Shown one piece after another: positions 44,558-53,140 of a DNA stretch of 64,000 nt. Position 1 is the first letter of the stretch, and each line of letters begins with the position of its first letter. The stretch lies in contig NZ_QGTD01000009.1 of assembly GCF_003176895.1 (NCBI RefSeq), positions 1 to 64,000 on the forward strand. Direction: 5' to 3'. Both the position numbers and the translations under genes were made by a program. This stretch comes from Gracilibacillus dipsosauri (GTDB taxonomy: Bacteria > Bacillota > Bacilli > Bacillales > Amphibacillaceae). A model generated the notes under the pieces. The model saw nothing but the letters and a program-made list of their open reading frames with translations, was not told the origin of the DNA and did no database searches.

Positions 44558-45073
44558 ATGACTACGGAACGTCAAATGACAGATTTAGAGAAAAAAGCAA
44601 GAGAATTATTGAAGCAACGTGGTGTTGAACTTCATGATATAGCAGAATTAGTTTTTTTTCTCCAAAACAAATATCAGGAAAATTTAACAATGGAGGATTG
44701 CTATGAGAATGTTAATAGTGTCTTAATGAAGCGCGAGGTCCAGAACGCTATCTTAACAGGTATTCAATTAGATATTCTGGCAGAACAAAAAAAGCTAGAT
44801 CACCCTCTACAAGAAATTATTGCAACAGATGAAAGCCTTTATGGGATTGATGAAGTTATCGCCCTTTCTATCGTGAATGTATATGGTTCGATTGGATTTA
44901 CCAACTATGGATATATTGATAAAGTAAAGCCAGGCATCCTAGAGAAGTTAAATGACAAGACAGATGGAGACTGCCATACCTTTTTAGATGATATTGTAGG
45001 AGCAATAGCTGCAGCTGCTTCCTCACGTCTTGCTCATAGAGCAGTCCATGATGTAAGCATAGATGATGAGTAA
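44558..45073 (+). CDS. yutG: Phosphatidylglycerophosphatase A-type protein YutG
   Basis: A 171-aa protein of the PgpA/YutG family. Family core: LTMEDCYENVNSVLMKREVQNAILTGIQLD and SLYGIDEVIALSIVNVYGSIGFTNYGYIDKVKPG. Unlike E. coli PgpA it is soluble-looking with no clear membrane helices, which is usual for the Bacillus members; the lipid phosphatase role is inferred. The terminator overlaps the end of the next gene. Confidence 0.82.
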   Translation: MTTERQMTDLEKKARELLKQRGVELHDIAELVFFLQNKYQENLTMEDCYENVNSVLMKREVQNAILTGIQLDILAEQKKLDHPLQEIIATDESLYGIDEVIALSIVNVYGSIGFTNYGYIDKVKPGILEKLNDKTDGDCHTFLDDIVGAIAAAASSRLAHRAVHDVSIDDE

Positions 45074-45100
45074 CAAAAAAACTTGCTAGAACCGATGATA

Positions 45101-45127
45101 AAGCCCTCTTACTCGTGAGGGTTTTTT
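45101..45127 (+). terminator. yutG terminator
   Basis: CCCTC / GAGGG stem (45104-45108 with 45117-45121) followed by TTTTTT. It overlaps the last codons of the convergent DUF454 gene. Confidence 0.7.
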
Positions 45128-45495
45128 GGTTTAAGCAAGGAAGATGTAAAAATAAAAATGGTAACAAAAATAGCAACGAGGATCATCAATATTTTAACAA
45201 GGACTAATGGTATGATGATTAACGTAAAACCAACACTTATCCAAACTATAAGTACAGCCATCCATTTAATTCTAAAGGGTACTCCATTCCCTTTTTGATA
45301 ATCTAATAAATAGCGACCAAAATAAGGATTTGTCAAAAGCCAATGGTGAAGCTTAGGAGAGGATTTTCCAAAACAAAAACCTGCAAGTATGACCAATGGA
45401 GTTGTTGGCAAAATCGGAATGACGATTCCAATCAACCCTATAATTAAACTTAAGGATCCAAAGAATATCCAAATAAATCGATTAAAGCCTGTCAT
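45109..45495 (-). CDS. DUF454/YbaN family inner membrane protein
   Basis: A 128-aa protein with four membrane segments and the family signature GIVIPILPTTPLVILAGFCFGKSSPKLHHWLLTNPYFGRYLLDYQKG. It overlaps mobA by 14 bases, so it is the last gene of the molybdenum cofactor operon. A link to the cofactor pathway is only contextual. Confidence 0.88.
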   Translation of the reverse strand: MTGFNRFIWIFFGSLSLIIGLIGIVIPILPTTPLVILAGFCFGKSSPKLHHWLLTNPYFGRYLLDYQKGNGVPFRIKWMAVLIVWISVGFTLIIIPLVLVKILMILVAIFVTIFIFTSSLLKPKNPHE

Positions 45496-46093
45496 TTATT
45501 ACACCACGACTAGCTTGTTGTATTTTTTTCCATTCCTTGTGATCATTGATATTAATAAAATGAAAGCTATCTGCTTCAGGGAAGTGAACATATTTCACAT
45601 GAAGCTTTTCTAATAATGCTTTCATCGATCGTTGCTTCCGTTGCAATTGCATCATTATCAAATTTTTAACGGAATGATGATATAGTGCAATTAGCGGTTG
45701 GTTGACACCATTGACAATGGGAATGATTGCTTGATATTGACCATCACTTTCTTCTATTAGCTTAGCTACATGTGCTAAATGGATGAAAGGTGTATCAATA
45801 GGTAATACTACATACCAGTTGCTTGTTTTCTGATTCATAACAGTATAAAGTCCAGCTAGTGGCCCTTCCCCTAAAAAGTCAGGGTGATCTTCCATTAGAA
45901 GCTCTTTCTTTCGCAGATTAAACCTGTCGAAATCTTGCTGTCTAGCAACAACATATACGGAACTACAAAGCCTCGAAAGTATTTGAACTGGATAACAATA
46001 AAAAGGAACACCGTTTAGTTCAGCAAATGCCTTTGGTGATCCAAACCTTCTAGATTTTCCACCAGCTAACACTATTCCGATTATCGTATCCAT
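45482..46093 (-). CDS. mobA: Molybdenum cofactor guanylyltransferase MobA
   Basis: A 203-aa nucleotidyltransferase attaching GMP to molybdopterin. It has the N-terminal GIVLAGGKSRRFGSPKA (GTP loop) and DTPFIHL near residue 100 (metal-binding Asp). It overlaps mobB by 13 bases. Presence implies MGD-type enzymes such as nitrate reductase or formate dehydrogenase elsewhere in the genome. Confidence 0.93.
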   Translation of the reverse strand: MDTIIGIVLAGGKSRRFGSPKAFAELNGVPFYCYPVQILSRLCSSVYVVARQQDFDRFNLRKKELLMEDHPDFLGEGPLAGLYTVMNQKTSNWYVVLPIDTPFIHLAHVAKLIEESDGQYQAIIPIVNGVNQPLIALYHHSVKNLIMMQLQRKQRSMKALLEKLHVKYVHFPEADSFHFININDHKEWKKIQQASRGVINDRL

Positions 46094-46602
46094 TTCGGCA
46101 GCTCCTTCACTGTAAAGTTAGCTAAATTATGTTGACAATACTCGAATAATGTTGACTTATCATCAAATCCAAATGAATCCTTTATTTCTCTCAGCGGATT
46201 TGTGCATAAATATGCCTGCACATTTGTTAACTTTAATAATTCATCGAGTTCTGTACTATCCTTCGATAGAACAATCTTTGGTAAAGGGTATTGTTTATAG
46301 CCTTCAACAAAAAGAAGATCTACGCCTAATGATTGATAGAAGCTGATCATTCGATCAATGGTTAAGTGATTTAAATCTGCTTGCATTTGAACTGTCTCTT
46401 CTCCTATTACTGCTGACATAGTCGCCCCTGCACGAAAATGCTGAATAGAATCTACTTCGGCAATGACGTCAGGCTCACCTCCATGACCATGGTGCTTTAA
46501 TGTGGCAATACGATAGCCTAATCCTTTTAATAATGGAATCCACTCTGTGATGAGTGTAGTTTTGCCACTGTTTTTATAGCCTACGATTTGGATAATAATC
46601 AT
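46081..46602 (-). CDS. mobB: Molybdopterin-guanine dinucleotide biosynthesis protein MobB
   Basis: A 173-aa GTP-binding accessory protein: P-loop VGYKNSGKTTLI at residue 7, then TLKHHGHGG and the LLFVEGYKQYPLPKIV segment near 95. Six bases after moaD. Confidence 0.92.
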   Translation of the reverse strand: MIIIQIVGYKNSGKTTLITEWIPLLKGLGYRIATLKHHGHGGEPDVIAEVDSIQHFRAGATMSAVIGEETVQMQADLNHLTIDRMISFYQSLGVDLLFVEGYKQYPLPKIVLSKDSTELDELLKLTNVQAYLCTNPLREIKDSFGFDDKSTLFEYCQHNLANFTVKELPKWIR

Positions 46603-46608
46603 ATCTAA

Positions 46609-46842
46609 TTAGCCCCCGCTCACTGGAGGAATAATTGCAACAATATCACCTGAATGGATTTCATCTGAATCAAGTGCATATGCTTCATTTATCGCAACCA
46701 TTGATTGTTCTACTTGTAATAGCTGATATTGTGTAATTAACTGATTCTTTAATTTCTTTACCGTCCATCCATCACCATCGATTAGAAGTTTATCCGTACC
46801 CGCATCCTCTTGCAGTTGGGCAAATAATAAGATTTCAATCAT
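46609..46842 (-). CDS. moaD: Molybdopterin synthase small subunit MoaD
   Basis: A 77-aa ubiquitin-fold sulfur carrier ending in the diagnostic VSGG, whose terminal glycine is thiocarboxylated by MoeB. Overlaps moaE by 8 bases. Confidence 0.94.
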   Translation of the reverse strand: MIEILLFAQLQEDAGTDKLLIDGDGWTVKKLKNQLITQYQLLQVEQSMVAINEAYALDSDEIHSGDIVAIIPPVSGG

Positions 46843-47320
46843 TATTTATACCTTCCTTTATTTCTGGTTTTCCTGTTGGGTAAGAGATATTTTCAAGCTG
46901 ATTACCAACCCATTCTTCTCCATCTTCCCAACGTTCTTTTTTCCAAATCGGGACCATTTCTTTTATCCTCTCTATCGCATATTCATTTGCTTGATATGCT
47001 GCTTTTCGATGTGGAGAAGATACTACGATCACAACAGCACTTTCTGAAATATCTAGCTTACCAATCCTATGGCTAATTGCTATTTCTGTATGAGGCCAGT
47101 TCCTTCTAACTTCCTCCCCAATTTTTGCGAGCATTTTTTCTGCCATTGGAATATATGCTTGATACTCTAGGTAGATCGTTCGCTTCCCTTTCGTAAATTC
47201 TCGAACAGTACCAATAAAGGTTGTAATCGCACCTGCTTCTCTTCGTTCTACCTTCTTAATCATTTCTTGAACAGAAATTGGTTTCTCCACCACTTCAAAA
47301 AGCTTTTCATTCATATTCAT
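46835..47320 (-). CDS. moaE: Molybdopterin synthase large subunit MoaE
   Basis: A 161-aa subunit that transfers sulfur from MoaD to precursor Z. It has GAITTFIGTVREFTKGK, YLEYQAYIPMAEKML, SHRIGKLDISESAVVIVVSSPHR and PIWKKERWEDG with the conserved lysines. Confidence 0.95.
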   Translation of the reverse strand: MNMNEKLFEVVEKPISVQEMIKKVERREAGAITTFIGTVREFTKGKRTIYLEYQAYIPMAEKMLAKIGEEVRRNWPHTEIAISHRIGKLDISESAVVIVVSSPHRKAAYQANEYAIERIKEMVPIWKKERWEDGEEWVGNQLENISYPTGKPEIKEGINND

Positions 47321-47335
47321 TCTCCTCAGATTCTC

Positions 47336-48562
47336 TTAATCTAATAATAATATATCGACGATACTCCCTTTTTTGTACCCTTCTGTCCCACCTAATAGAT
47401 GAATAAAACAATTTACATTGGCTAAAGAATGAACCATATTTGATTTATCCTTTCCTGATGGCTTCACTTCTAGTTGATGATTGACATTATTTACATGGCC
47501 ACGAATAAAACGATCAAATGGATTACTTTTCGGGAAGTCAACAGCTAATACTGCATGCGCCCTTTTAAGACCAATCATTTGTTTTTGTAAATAGCTATCT
47601 ATAATTGGTTTAGCGAACAATTCAAACCCTACATAGCAAGCTGATGGATTACCAGATAATCCAAATAATAGCTTACCATCTAGCTGAGCAACAGTGGTCA
47701 CACTGCCAGGTCTCATTGCGACCTTATTAAAAAGCACTTCCGCGCCAAAATGATGATATATCTCAGGAAGTAGATCAAAATCGCCTACAGAGACACCACC
47801 TGTTGTAATGAGAAAATCTACTTCGTTTAGTATCTCTCCTATTTTTTTAATACTTTTATCTAGATCATCCGACAATTGGCCAAAATATTTGGCTTTGCCA
47901 CCTGCTCGCTCAATTTGAGCAATAATCATATAGGCATTACTATTGCGGATCTTTCCTTTTTCTAAGGGTTGATGGATCTCCAGTAACTCACTTCCTGTAG
48001 CTATTACCCCAAAAACTGGTCTTTTGCTAACTGGCACTTTTTGATAACCAAAGGTTGCAAGTAAAGCAATGATACCTGGATTAATTTTTGTCCCTTTACT
48101 AACAAGGACAGAGCCTTTTTCCACATCCTCTCCTTGAAAGGATATATTTTGGTGGAAATTCATTTCCTGGGAAATTTGTACAGTATTATCATCGTTTGTA
48201 TTCGTATCTTCTAACATAATAACCGCGTCAGCACCATTAGGTATTTCAGCACCTGTCATAATGCGAACTGCTTCCATTCGCTTGATTTCTTTATCAAATA
48301 CACTTCCCGCTCCAATATGGCCAACGATGTTAAGTGTAATTACCGTATTCACGCTAGCTCCCAATGTATCCTTTGCACGCACTGCATATCCATCATAAGG
48401 AGAGCGATTAAATGCTGGTACATCGTGATCAGCTATTAAATCTTCCGCTAGAATTCTTCCATTAGCTAATTGTATATCAATGTATTCTGTTTCCCCAGTT
48501 ACCCTGCATTGTATTACACGTTCAACCGCTTGATCTACTGCAATCGGAGTTCTCTTTTCCAT
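47336..48562 (-). CDS. moeA: Molybdopterin molybdenumtransferase MoeA
   Basis: A 408-aa enzyme inserting molybdate. It has ADHDVPAFNRSPYDGYAVRA near residue 46, VRIMTGAEIPNGADAVIMLED near 97, ITTGGVSVGDFDLL near 246 and GLSGNPSACYVGFELF near 300. AAGGAGG ribosome site. Confidence 0.95.
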   Translation of the reverse strand: MEKRTPIAVDQAVERVIQCRVTGETEYIDIQLANGRILAEDLIADHDVPAFNRSPYDGYAVRAKDTLGASVNTVITLNIVGHIGAGSVFDKEIKRMEAVRIMTGAEIPNGADAVIMLEDTNTNDDNTVQISQEMNFHQNISFQGEDVEKGSVLVSKGTKINPGIIALLATFGYQKVPVSKRPVFGVIATGSELLEIHQPLEKGKIRNSNAYMIIAQIERAGGKAKYFGQLSDDLDKSIKKIGEILNEVDFLITTGGVSVGDFDLLPEIYHHFGAEVLFNKVAMRPGSVTTVAQLDGKLLFGLSGNPSACYVGFELFAKPIIDSYLQKQMIGLKRAHAVLAVDFPKSNPFDRFIRGHVNNVNHQLEVKPSGKDKSNMVHSLANVNCFIHLLGGTEGYKKGSIVDILLLD

Positions 48563-48574
48563 TTTTCTCCCTCC

Positions 48575-49588
48575 TTAACCGACCATTTGATAATATATCT
48601 TCTTTGCTTCCTTAATCGAATTGGTGCCATGGATAAAGGTTCTGCCATCCTGAAAAAAGACGATTCGATGAGCTTTTGTCTGTACAGAGACAAGGAATGG
48701 ATTCTGGTTTACCTCACCAAACCTTTCTAACTGTTTAGCAAGCATTGTTAGCTCAAATTTCTTCCCTCTAATTTGCACCGTATCACGACCACATAAAATC
48801 TCTGTCTTCGTACTATTCTTATAGGTCAAAGCTGGATAAGACGCATCCGTACCACAGCTTTTGCAGTCTTTGGCTTTTGCTTTTGATACATCGATCATCT
48901 GATATTGATTATGCCAAAGATCAAAGATGACCAAGGTAGATCGCAAATTCCCTTCTGCCCCCACTAAAATCTTCAGAGCTTCGGTCACTTGATGAGCTAC
49001 AACCATTTGAACGGCTGGACTGATTACCCCTACAGCATCACATGTTGCCCCAAACATTGGGGCAACCTTTATCAAACAATCCAAGCATGGGGTTTTTTCT
49101 GGGATAATTGTAAAGGATAGTCCAGAGCTAGCTACACATGCTCCGAATATCCATGGGATAGAATGCTTTTGTGCAATATCATTAATTAAAAAACGAGTAT
49201 CAAAATTATCGGTTGCATCCATGATGAGATCTACATTGTTCACAAGGTTAGGTAAAGTATTTGCATTCCCATCCATTACATGTGCCTCAATCGTAACCTC
49301 CGCATTTATCGAGTTCAAAGCAGACTGTGCCGCAATAACTTTAGGTAATTTCTTTTGCACATCTGCTTCAGTAAAGAGATGCTGTCGTTGCAAATTAGAT
49401 ATTTCGACATAATCACGGTCTATTAAGGTTAGCTTACCGATACCGGCTCTTGTTAGCATCTCAGCAATGGAAGATCCTAATGCTCCACATCCGATAATTA
49501 ACACATGCTTTTCTCCTAATAGAGCCTGTCCATGTTCTCCGATAGGCTTAAAAAGCATTTGTTTATGGTAACGATCAAATTCCTTCAT
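48575..49588 (-). CDS. moeB: MoaD adenylyltransferase MoeB/ThiF
   Basis: A 337-aa E1-like enzyme activating the MoaD C-terminus with ATP. N-terminal ThiF domain: HVLIIGCGALGSSIAEMLTRAGIGKLTLIDRDYVEISNLQRQ; DATDNFDTRFLIND; zinc-binding CLDC and CKSCG pairs. The last 85 residues form a small extra domain, not an obvious rhodanese, as in other Bacillaceae. It might also serve ThiS, but the context points to MoaD. Confidence 0.92.
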   Translation of the reverse strand: MKEFDRYHKQMLFKPIGEHGQALLGEKHVLIIGCGALGSSIAEMLTRAGIGKLTLIDRDYVEISNLQRQHLFTEADVQKKLPKVIAAQSALNSINAEVTIEAHVMDGNANTLPNLVNNVDLIMDATDNFDTRFLINDIAQKHSIPWIFGACVASSGLSFTIIPEKTPCLDCLIKVAPMFGATCDAVGVISPAVQMVVAHQVTEALKILVGAEGNLRSTLVIFDLWHNQYQMIDVSKAKAKDCKSCGTDASYPALTYKNSTKTEILCGRDTVQIRGKKFELTMLAKQLERFGEVNQNPFLVSVQTKAHRIVFFQDGRTFIHGTNSIKEAKKIYYQMVG

Positions 49589-49602
49589 TTTTTATCCCTT
49601 CT

Positions 49603-50619
49603 TTATCCACCAATATAGGACATTTCAATTTTCTTTCGCTTGCGTGCCGTTTCCTCTGTCCGTTGATCAGAGTAACGATCTTCTCTCTTATTCCACCGGG
49701 ATATGATGATGTCCCTAAGCTCCGCATTGGTTGCTCCAGAACGAATAATTTCCTTTAGGTTTAATCCAGTCCCCGCAAATAGGCAAGTATAAAAATGACC
49801 ATCTGCTGCAATCCGTGCTCTCGTGCAAGAGGAACAAAAGGATTCAGAAACCGATGTAATAAAGCCTACTTCGGTATTTGTGTTTTTATAGCGATAACGT
49901 TTTGCTACCTCTCCGACATAAGCAGGATCCATTGGTTCCAGTTCATAATTGGCAGCAATTTGCTGATAGATTTCTTTCTTTGTCACGACATGTTTGAAAT
50001 CCCATCCATTGGTCTGTCCAACATCCATAAACTCAATATATCGAAGGGTAATACCCCGCTCCTTAAAGAATTCCGCCATTGGTAGTACTTCATGATCATT
50101 CATTCCTTTTTTTACTACCATATTCACTTTTACATTTAATCCCGCAGCTACTGCCTTATCAATACTCGCTATAATGGAGTGGGAAGAGATCTTACTATCG
50201 TTAATAGCCATAAACGTTTCTTCATCTAGCGCATCTAGACTAACATTTACTCTCCTTAGTCCAGCTTCCTTCAGCTCTGGTGCCATTCGCCCAAGAAGTA
50301 CACCATTCGTTGTGAGACCGATATCCTCTAATCCATCTAACGATGCTAACCTTTTTATCAGGTCTGTGATGTTACGTCTAAGTAATGGTTCACCACCTGT
50401 TAATCTTATTTTTTTTACTCCAAGCTCAAGAAAGGCCTTCGCAATACGTTCTATTTCTTCAAAATCTAACAAGTGTTCTCTCGGCAAAAACTGGAAGTCC
50501 TTTCCAAAGACTTCTCTTGGCATACAGTAACGACAGCGAAAATTGCAACGATCTGTCACCGAAATACGTAAGTCCTGTAATAAACGCCCTAATTTATCTG
50601 TAATGACTTGATCCTGCAT
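49603..50619 (-). CDS. moaA: GTP 3',8-cyclase MoaA
   Basis: A 338-aa radical SAM enzyme starting molybdopterin synthesis from GTP. The SAM cluster [10 protein letters not shown] is near residue 22, the C-terminal cluster region [20 protein letters not shown] near 260, and the essential GG is at the C-terminus (YIGG). First gene of the operon. moaC, whose product acts next, is not in this window. Confidence 0.95.
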   Translation of the reverse strand: MQDQVITDKLGRLLQDLRISVTDRCNFRCRYCMPREVFGKDFQFLPREHLLDFEEIERIAKAFLELGVKKIRLTGGEPLLRRNITDLIKRLASLDGLEDIGLTTNGVLLGRMAPELKEAGLRRVNVSLDALDEETFMAINDSKISSHSIIASIDKAVAAGLNVKVNMVVKKGMNDHEVLPMAEFFKERGITLRYIEFMDVGQTNGWDFKHVVTKKEIYQQIAANYELEPMDPAYVGEVAKRYRYKNTNTEVGFITSVSESFCSSCTRARIAADGHFYTCLFAGTGLNLKEIIRSGATNAELRDIIISRWNKREDRYSDQRTEETARKRKKIEMSYIGG

Positions 50620-50719
50620 ACTATCCCGCCTTTTTTAGTATTATATATGTCGATGTAAATGGGAACCATCTGACTTGTGAAGAAAATCACAACCAAGAAT
50701 TCAAAGAAAGACGGTTGCC

Positions 50720-51157
50720 TTACTTTGTAGAAAAAGTATTTGCAACCCCCATCTCATTTGCCAAATAGGTGCGAATACGTGTACTAAACTGCTTATAAAT
50801 GGATAAATGAGCTATTAATAGTGTGTTAATCTCTTCATGGTCTACTTGATCATATTCCTTCACAAGCATTTTCCTCAAATGAATAAGCGACTGATATGCT
50901 TCTAGTTCTTCATTAGGAATCACTTTCTCATCCACCAATATTAAAATAATATCGACATAGCTTCCTGGGTCTCTCATCAAAAAACCATCAATCATCATAT
51001 TACCTACATCGAGAATGGACTCAATTAACACCTGCGTGATCCTTTCAAGGCCAAACTTAGCAAGGTCAGACTGAAAGGATGCACCTTCTACATAAGCTAA
51101 TGTTTGATCAAAGTAGTTTAATTTTGCCTTTAAATTGTTCATATCAACAAAATACAT
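50720..51157 (-). CDS. DUF86/HepT-like protein YutE
   Basis: A 145-aa helical protein of the UPF0331/YutE type. The HepT RNase motif RX4HXY appears as RKMLVKEY near residue 98, with Lys in place of His, so RNase activity may be lost or altered. No nucleotidyltransferase (MntA) gene lies next to it, so it is not an obvious toxin-antitoxin pair. Between the moco operon and yutD. Confidence 0.8.
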   Translation of the reverse strand: MYFVDMNNLKAKLNYFDQTLAYVEGASFQSDLAKFGLERITQVLIESILDVGNMMIDGFLMRDPGSYVDIILILVDEKVIPNEELEAYQSLIHLRKMLVKEYDQVDHEEINTLLIAHLSIYKQFSTRIRTYLANEMGVANTFSTK

Positions 51158-51285
51158 CTTCTTCGTCCCCCTAGCATCATAGTTTTATTTTACCATAAAC
51201 AGGTACAGATAAGGAATAGTAAATAAATTATCTTTACTCTACGTTCTCCTTTTGTTAACATATGTGGAAAAAGGAGTGTGAAAAA

Positions 51286-51552
51286 TTGCCAATCGAATAT
51301 ATAAGAAATGAAGAAGAAAACAGCAAAACGAAATTTATTAGTTATAAAGGAGATACTATCCGTTTTGATATTGCTATTATCTCCTCACCTTCTCTTCATC
51401 CCAATCACATTGTGGTAGACATGAATTCAAATAAATATACGTCTCTCTCATTAAGTAATATCGATAAGAATAACTATATCGAGCATGCATTACAATATAA
51501 TGAAATAGAAGCAGAGGATTTTCGCCATTTTATTAGAAGCCATTTATCATGA
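51286..51552 (+). CDS. Small cytosolic protein, DUF3055-like
   Basis: An 88-aa soluble protein. The segment FISYKGDTIRFDIAIISSPSLHPNHIVVDMN resembles DUF3055 of Bacillaceae (from memory; moderate). TTG at 51286 is preferred because AAGGAG lies nine bases before it; the ATG at 51262 has no ribosome site. Function unknown. Convergent to yutD with a hairpin between. Confidence 0.65.
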   Translation: MPIEYIRNEEENSKTKFISYKGDTIRFDIAIISSPSLHPNHIVVDMNSNKYTSLSLSNIDKNNYIEHALQYNEIEAEDFRHFIRSHLS

Positions 51553-51579
51553 ATACTTCTAGGTGTAAATGCTATTAAT

Positions 51580-51609
51580 GATCAGCTCTCCATTAAAAAG
51601 GAGCTGATC
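51580..51609. terminator. Bidirectional hairpin before yutD
   Basis: GATCAGCTC / GAGCTGATC (51580-51588 with 51601-51609) between convergent genes. Confidence 0.7.
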
Positions 51610-51614
51610 TTCTC

Positions 51615-51890
51615 TTATTGGACAATTTGTTTGACAATAAAATAACGACAACCGAAATTACAGTATTCATAAAGATAATCCTCACTTGTGCTTATCTTTG
51701 TATCAAAACTCGCTTTCGGGTTTTGGTCATCATAAAAGCCTTTTAATCTTAATTGATCATATCCCCAATCCCCAACAATAAAATCATACTTGCCCAATAC
51801 ATCACTATATCTTTCTTTAAAGGCCTTTTCATCAAAGCCTTCTCGATAATTTTGTATAACTTCGTAGGTTTTCCCTTGTACTTCAAACAT
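51615..51890 (-). CDS. yutD: YutD family protein (DUF1027)
   Basis: A 91-aa protein closely matching YutD: GFDEKAFKERYSDVLGKYDFIVGDWGYDQLRLKGFYDDQN and CNFGCRYFIVKQ. ATG 51890 is preferred over 51947: TTGGAGTG lies eight bases before it. Function unknown. Confidence 0.88.
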   Translation of the reverse strand: MFEVQGKTYEVIQNYREGFDEKAFKERYSDVLGKYDFIVGDWGYDQLRLKGFYDDQNPKASFDTKISTSEDYLYEYCNFGCRYFIVKQIVQ

Positions 51891-52009
51891 GAACGGACAC
51901 TCCAATCTTTCTAACCCCCATCTAAAATTAACATATCTTGGTTGCATGAAATAGCAGTTACTAACTCACAATAATGATATCAAAAAATGCAGAAAGGAGG
52001 AATTTTCTT

Positions 52010-52954
52010 TTGTTAAAGCGTACAATAATCCTCATTTTATGTAGCTATTTTCTTCTTACTACTATAGCACATGCAGAGGAAAAAGTGGATGAGGATCAAC
52101 AAAAAATCCAATTGTTCAAACAAATGGAAGTCTTAACGTTTATTCCTTGGTATTATTATGCTGCCATTAATCAATATGAATCTAATCTAATCGATGATAA
52201 ACAGCTTATTCATATTACGATACCTGATGAAAAATGGTATGGTTTAGCGCCAATTCGTGAAAAAACTAATGCCAGTATCATCTCCATGTTTGGTGGCATG
52301 GGCATGGATGGGGATGGGGACAGGATCGCAGATCCCAAGAATCCTCGAGATACTCTATTAACAATAGGCACCTACTTACAGCAATTTGGCTATACAGAGC
52401 AAGATATAAAAACAGCATTATGGCATTATTACAAAAGAGAGCTAACCGTACTTTCTATTATGAACTATGCGAAATTATTTAAGAAATATCAATCTATAAC
52501 GTTCGATACGACTGCATTTCCAATACCTAAAGGTTATAACTATAGCTATAGGAACACCTGGGGAGATGCCAGAGGTTTTGGGGGCAGAAGAATCCATGAA
52601 GGAACAGATATTTTTGCTGACTACGGGACCCCAGTAAGGTCTACGCAATATGGAGTCGTTGAACTTAAAGGTTGGAATAAGTATGGAGGATGGAGAATAG
52701 GAATAAGGGATATTTATAATCGTTATCACTACTTCGCACATTTAAACGGATTTGCAGAAGGAATTGAAGTCGGTGACATCGTGGAAGCTGGCCAAACGAT
52801 TGGATCTGTTGGTTCAAGCGGTTATGGACCTCCAGGAACTGCAGGAAAGTTTCCTCCCCATCTACATTATGGCCTATATAAAGATGACGGAAAAAAAGAG
52901 TGGTCATTTGACCCATATCCCTATCTAAAGAAATGGGAAAGAAATAATCCGTAG
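52010..52954 (+). CDS. lytH: M23 metallopeptidase LytH/YunA, sporulation L-Ala endopeptidase
   Basis: About 314 aa with a signal peptide (LKRTIILILCSYFLLTTIAHA). The C-terminal LytM/M23 domain has Zn ligands H and D in RRIHEGTDIFADYGTPV (about residue 200) and the HLH motif in PPHLHYGLY (about 282). In B. subtilis LytH trims cortex peptides to single L-Ala during spore formation. TTG at 52010 is chosen, nine bases after AAAGGAGG. Its stop codon lies inside the terminator stem. Confidence 0.87.
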   Translation: MLKRTIILILCSYFLLTTIAHAEEKVDEDQQKIQLFKQMEVLTFIPWYYYAAINQYESNLIDDKQLIHITIPDEKWYGLAPIREKTNASIISMFGGMGMDGDGDRIADPKNPRDTLLTIGTYLQQFGYTEQDIKTALWHYYKRELTVLSIMNYAKLFKKYQSITFDTTAFPIPKGYNYSYRNTWGDARGFGGRRIHEGTDIFADYGTPVRSTQYGVVELKGWNKYGGWRIGIRDIYNRYHYFAHLNGFAEGIEVGDIVEAGQTIGSVGSSGYGPPGTAGKFPPHLHYGLYKDDGKKEWSFDPYPYLKKWERNNP

Positions 52955-52977
52955 GCATTTGCACTACGGATTATTTC
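52941..52977. terminator. Bidirectional terminator overlapping the lytH stop
   Basis: A 14-bp perfect stem (52941-52954 with 52964-52977). The lytH TAG (52952-52954) is the tip of the left arm. It also ends the convergent transporter operon. Confidence 0.85.
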
Positions 52978-52991
52978 TTCTATGGCTTTAT

Positions 52992-53093
52992 TTATTCCTT
53001 GGATGCCTTTCTGGCTCTCATAATACTTAGAAAAAGGCCGCCCCAAATGATCACAATTCCGATCACTGCCATTACAATTGCACTTGTTGACAT
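52992..53093 (-). CDS. metS: MetS-type small subunit of NSS transporter (33 aa)
   Basis: ATG 53093, stop 52992. AAAGGAGG lies nine bases before the start. The product is one membrane helix (AIVMAVIGIVIIWGGLFLSIM) with a basic tail (RARKASKE), matching the MetS family of tiny methionine/alanine import subunits. It lies 47 bases after the large subunit gene on the same strand. In Corynebacterium MetS is needed for MetP activity (family knowledge). Confidence 0.85.
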   Translation of the reverse strand: MSTSAIVMAVIGIVIIWGGLFLSIMRARKASKE

Positions 53094-53140
53094 TGATTGA
53101 TGCCTCCTTTTTGTGTGAATGATGTTTCACAAATTAAACT

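Noticed and set aside
50620-50719. Molybdenum cofactor riboswitch before moaA
   Set aside because: The gap is only 100 bases and shows no matching helices by eye.
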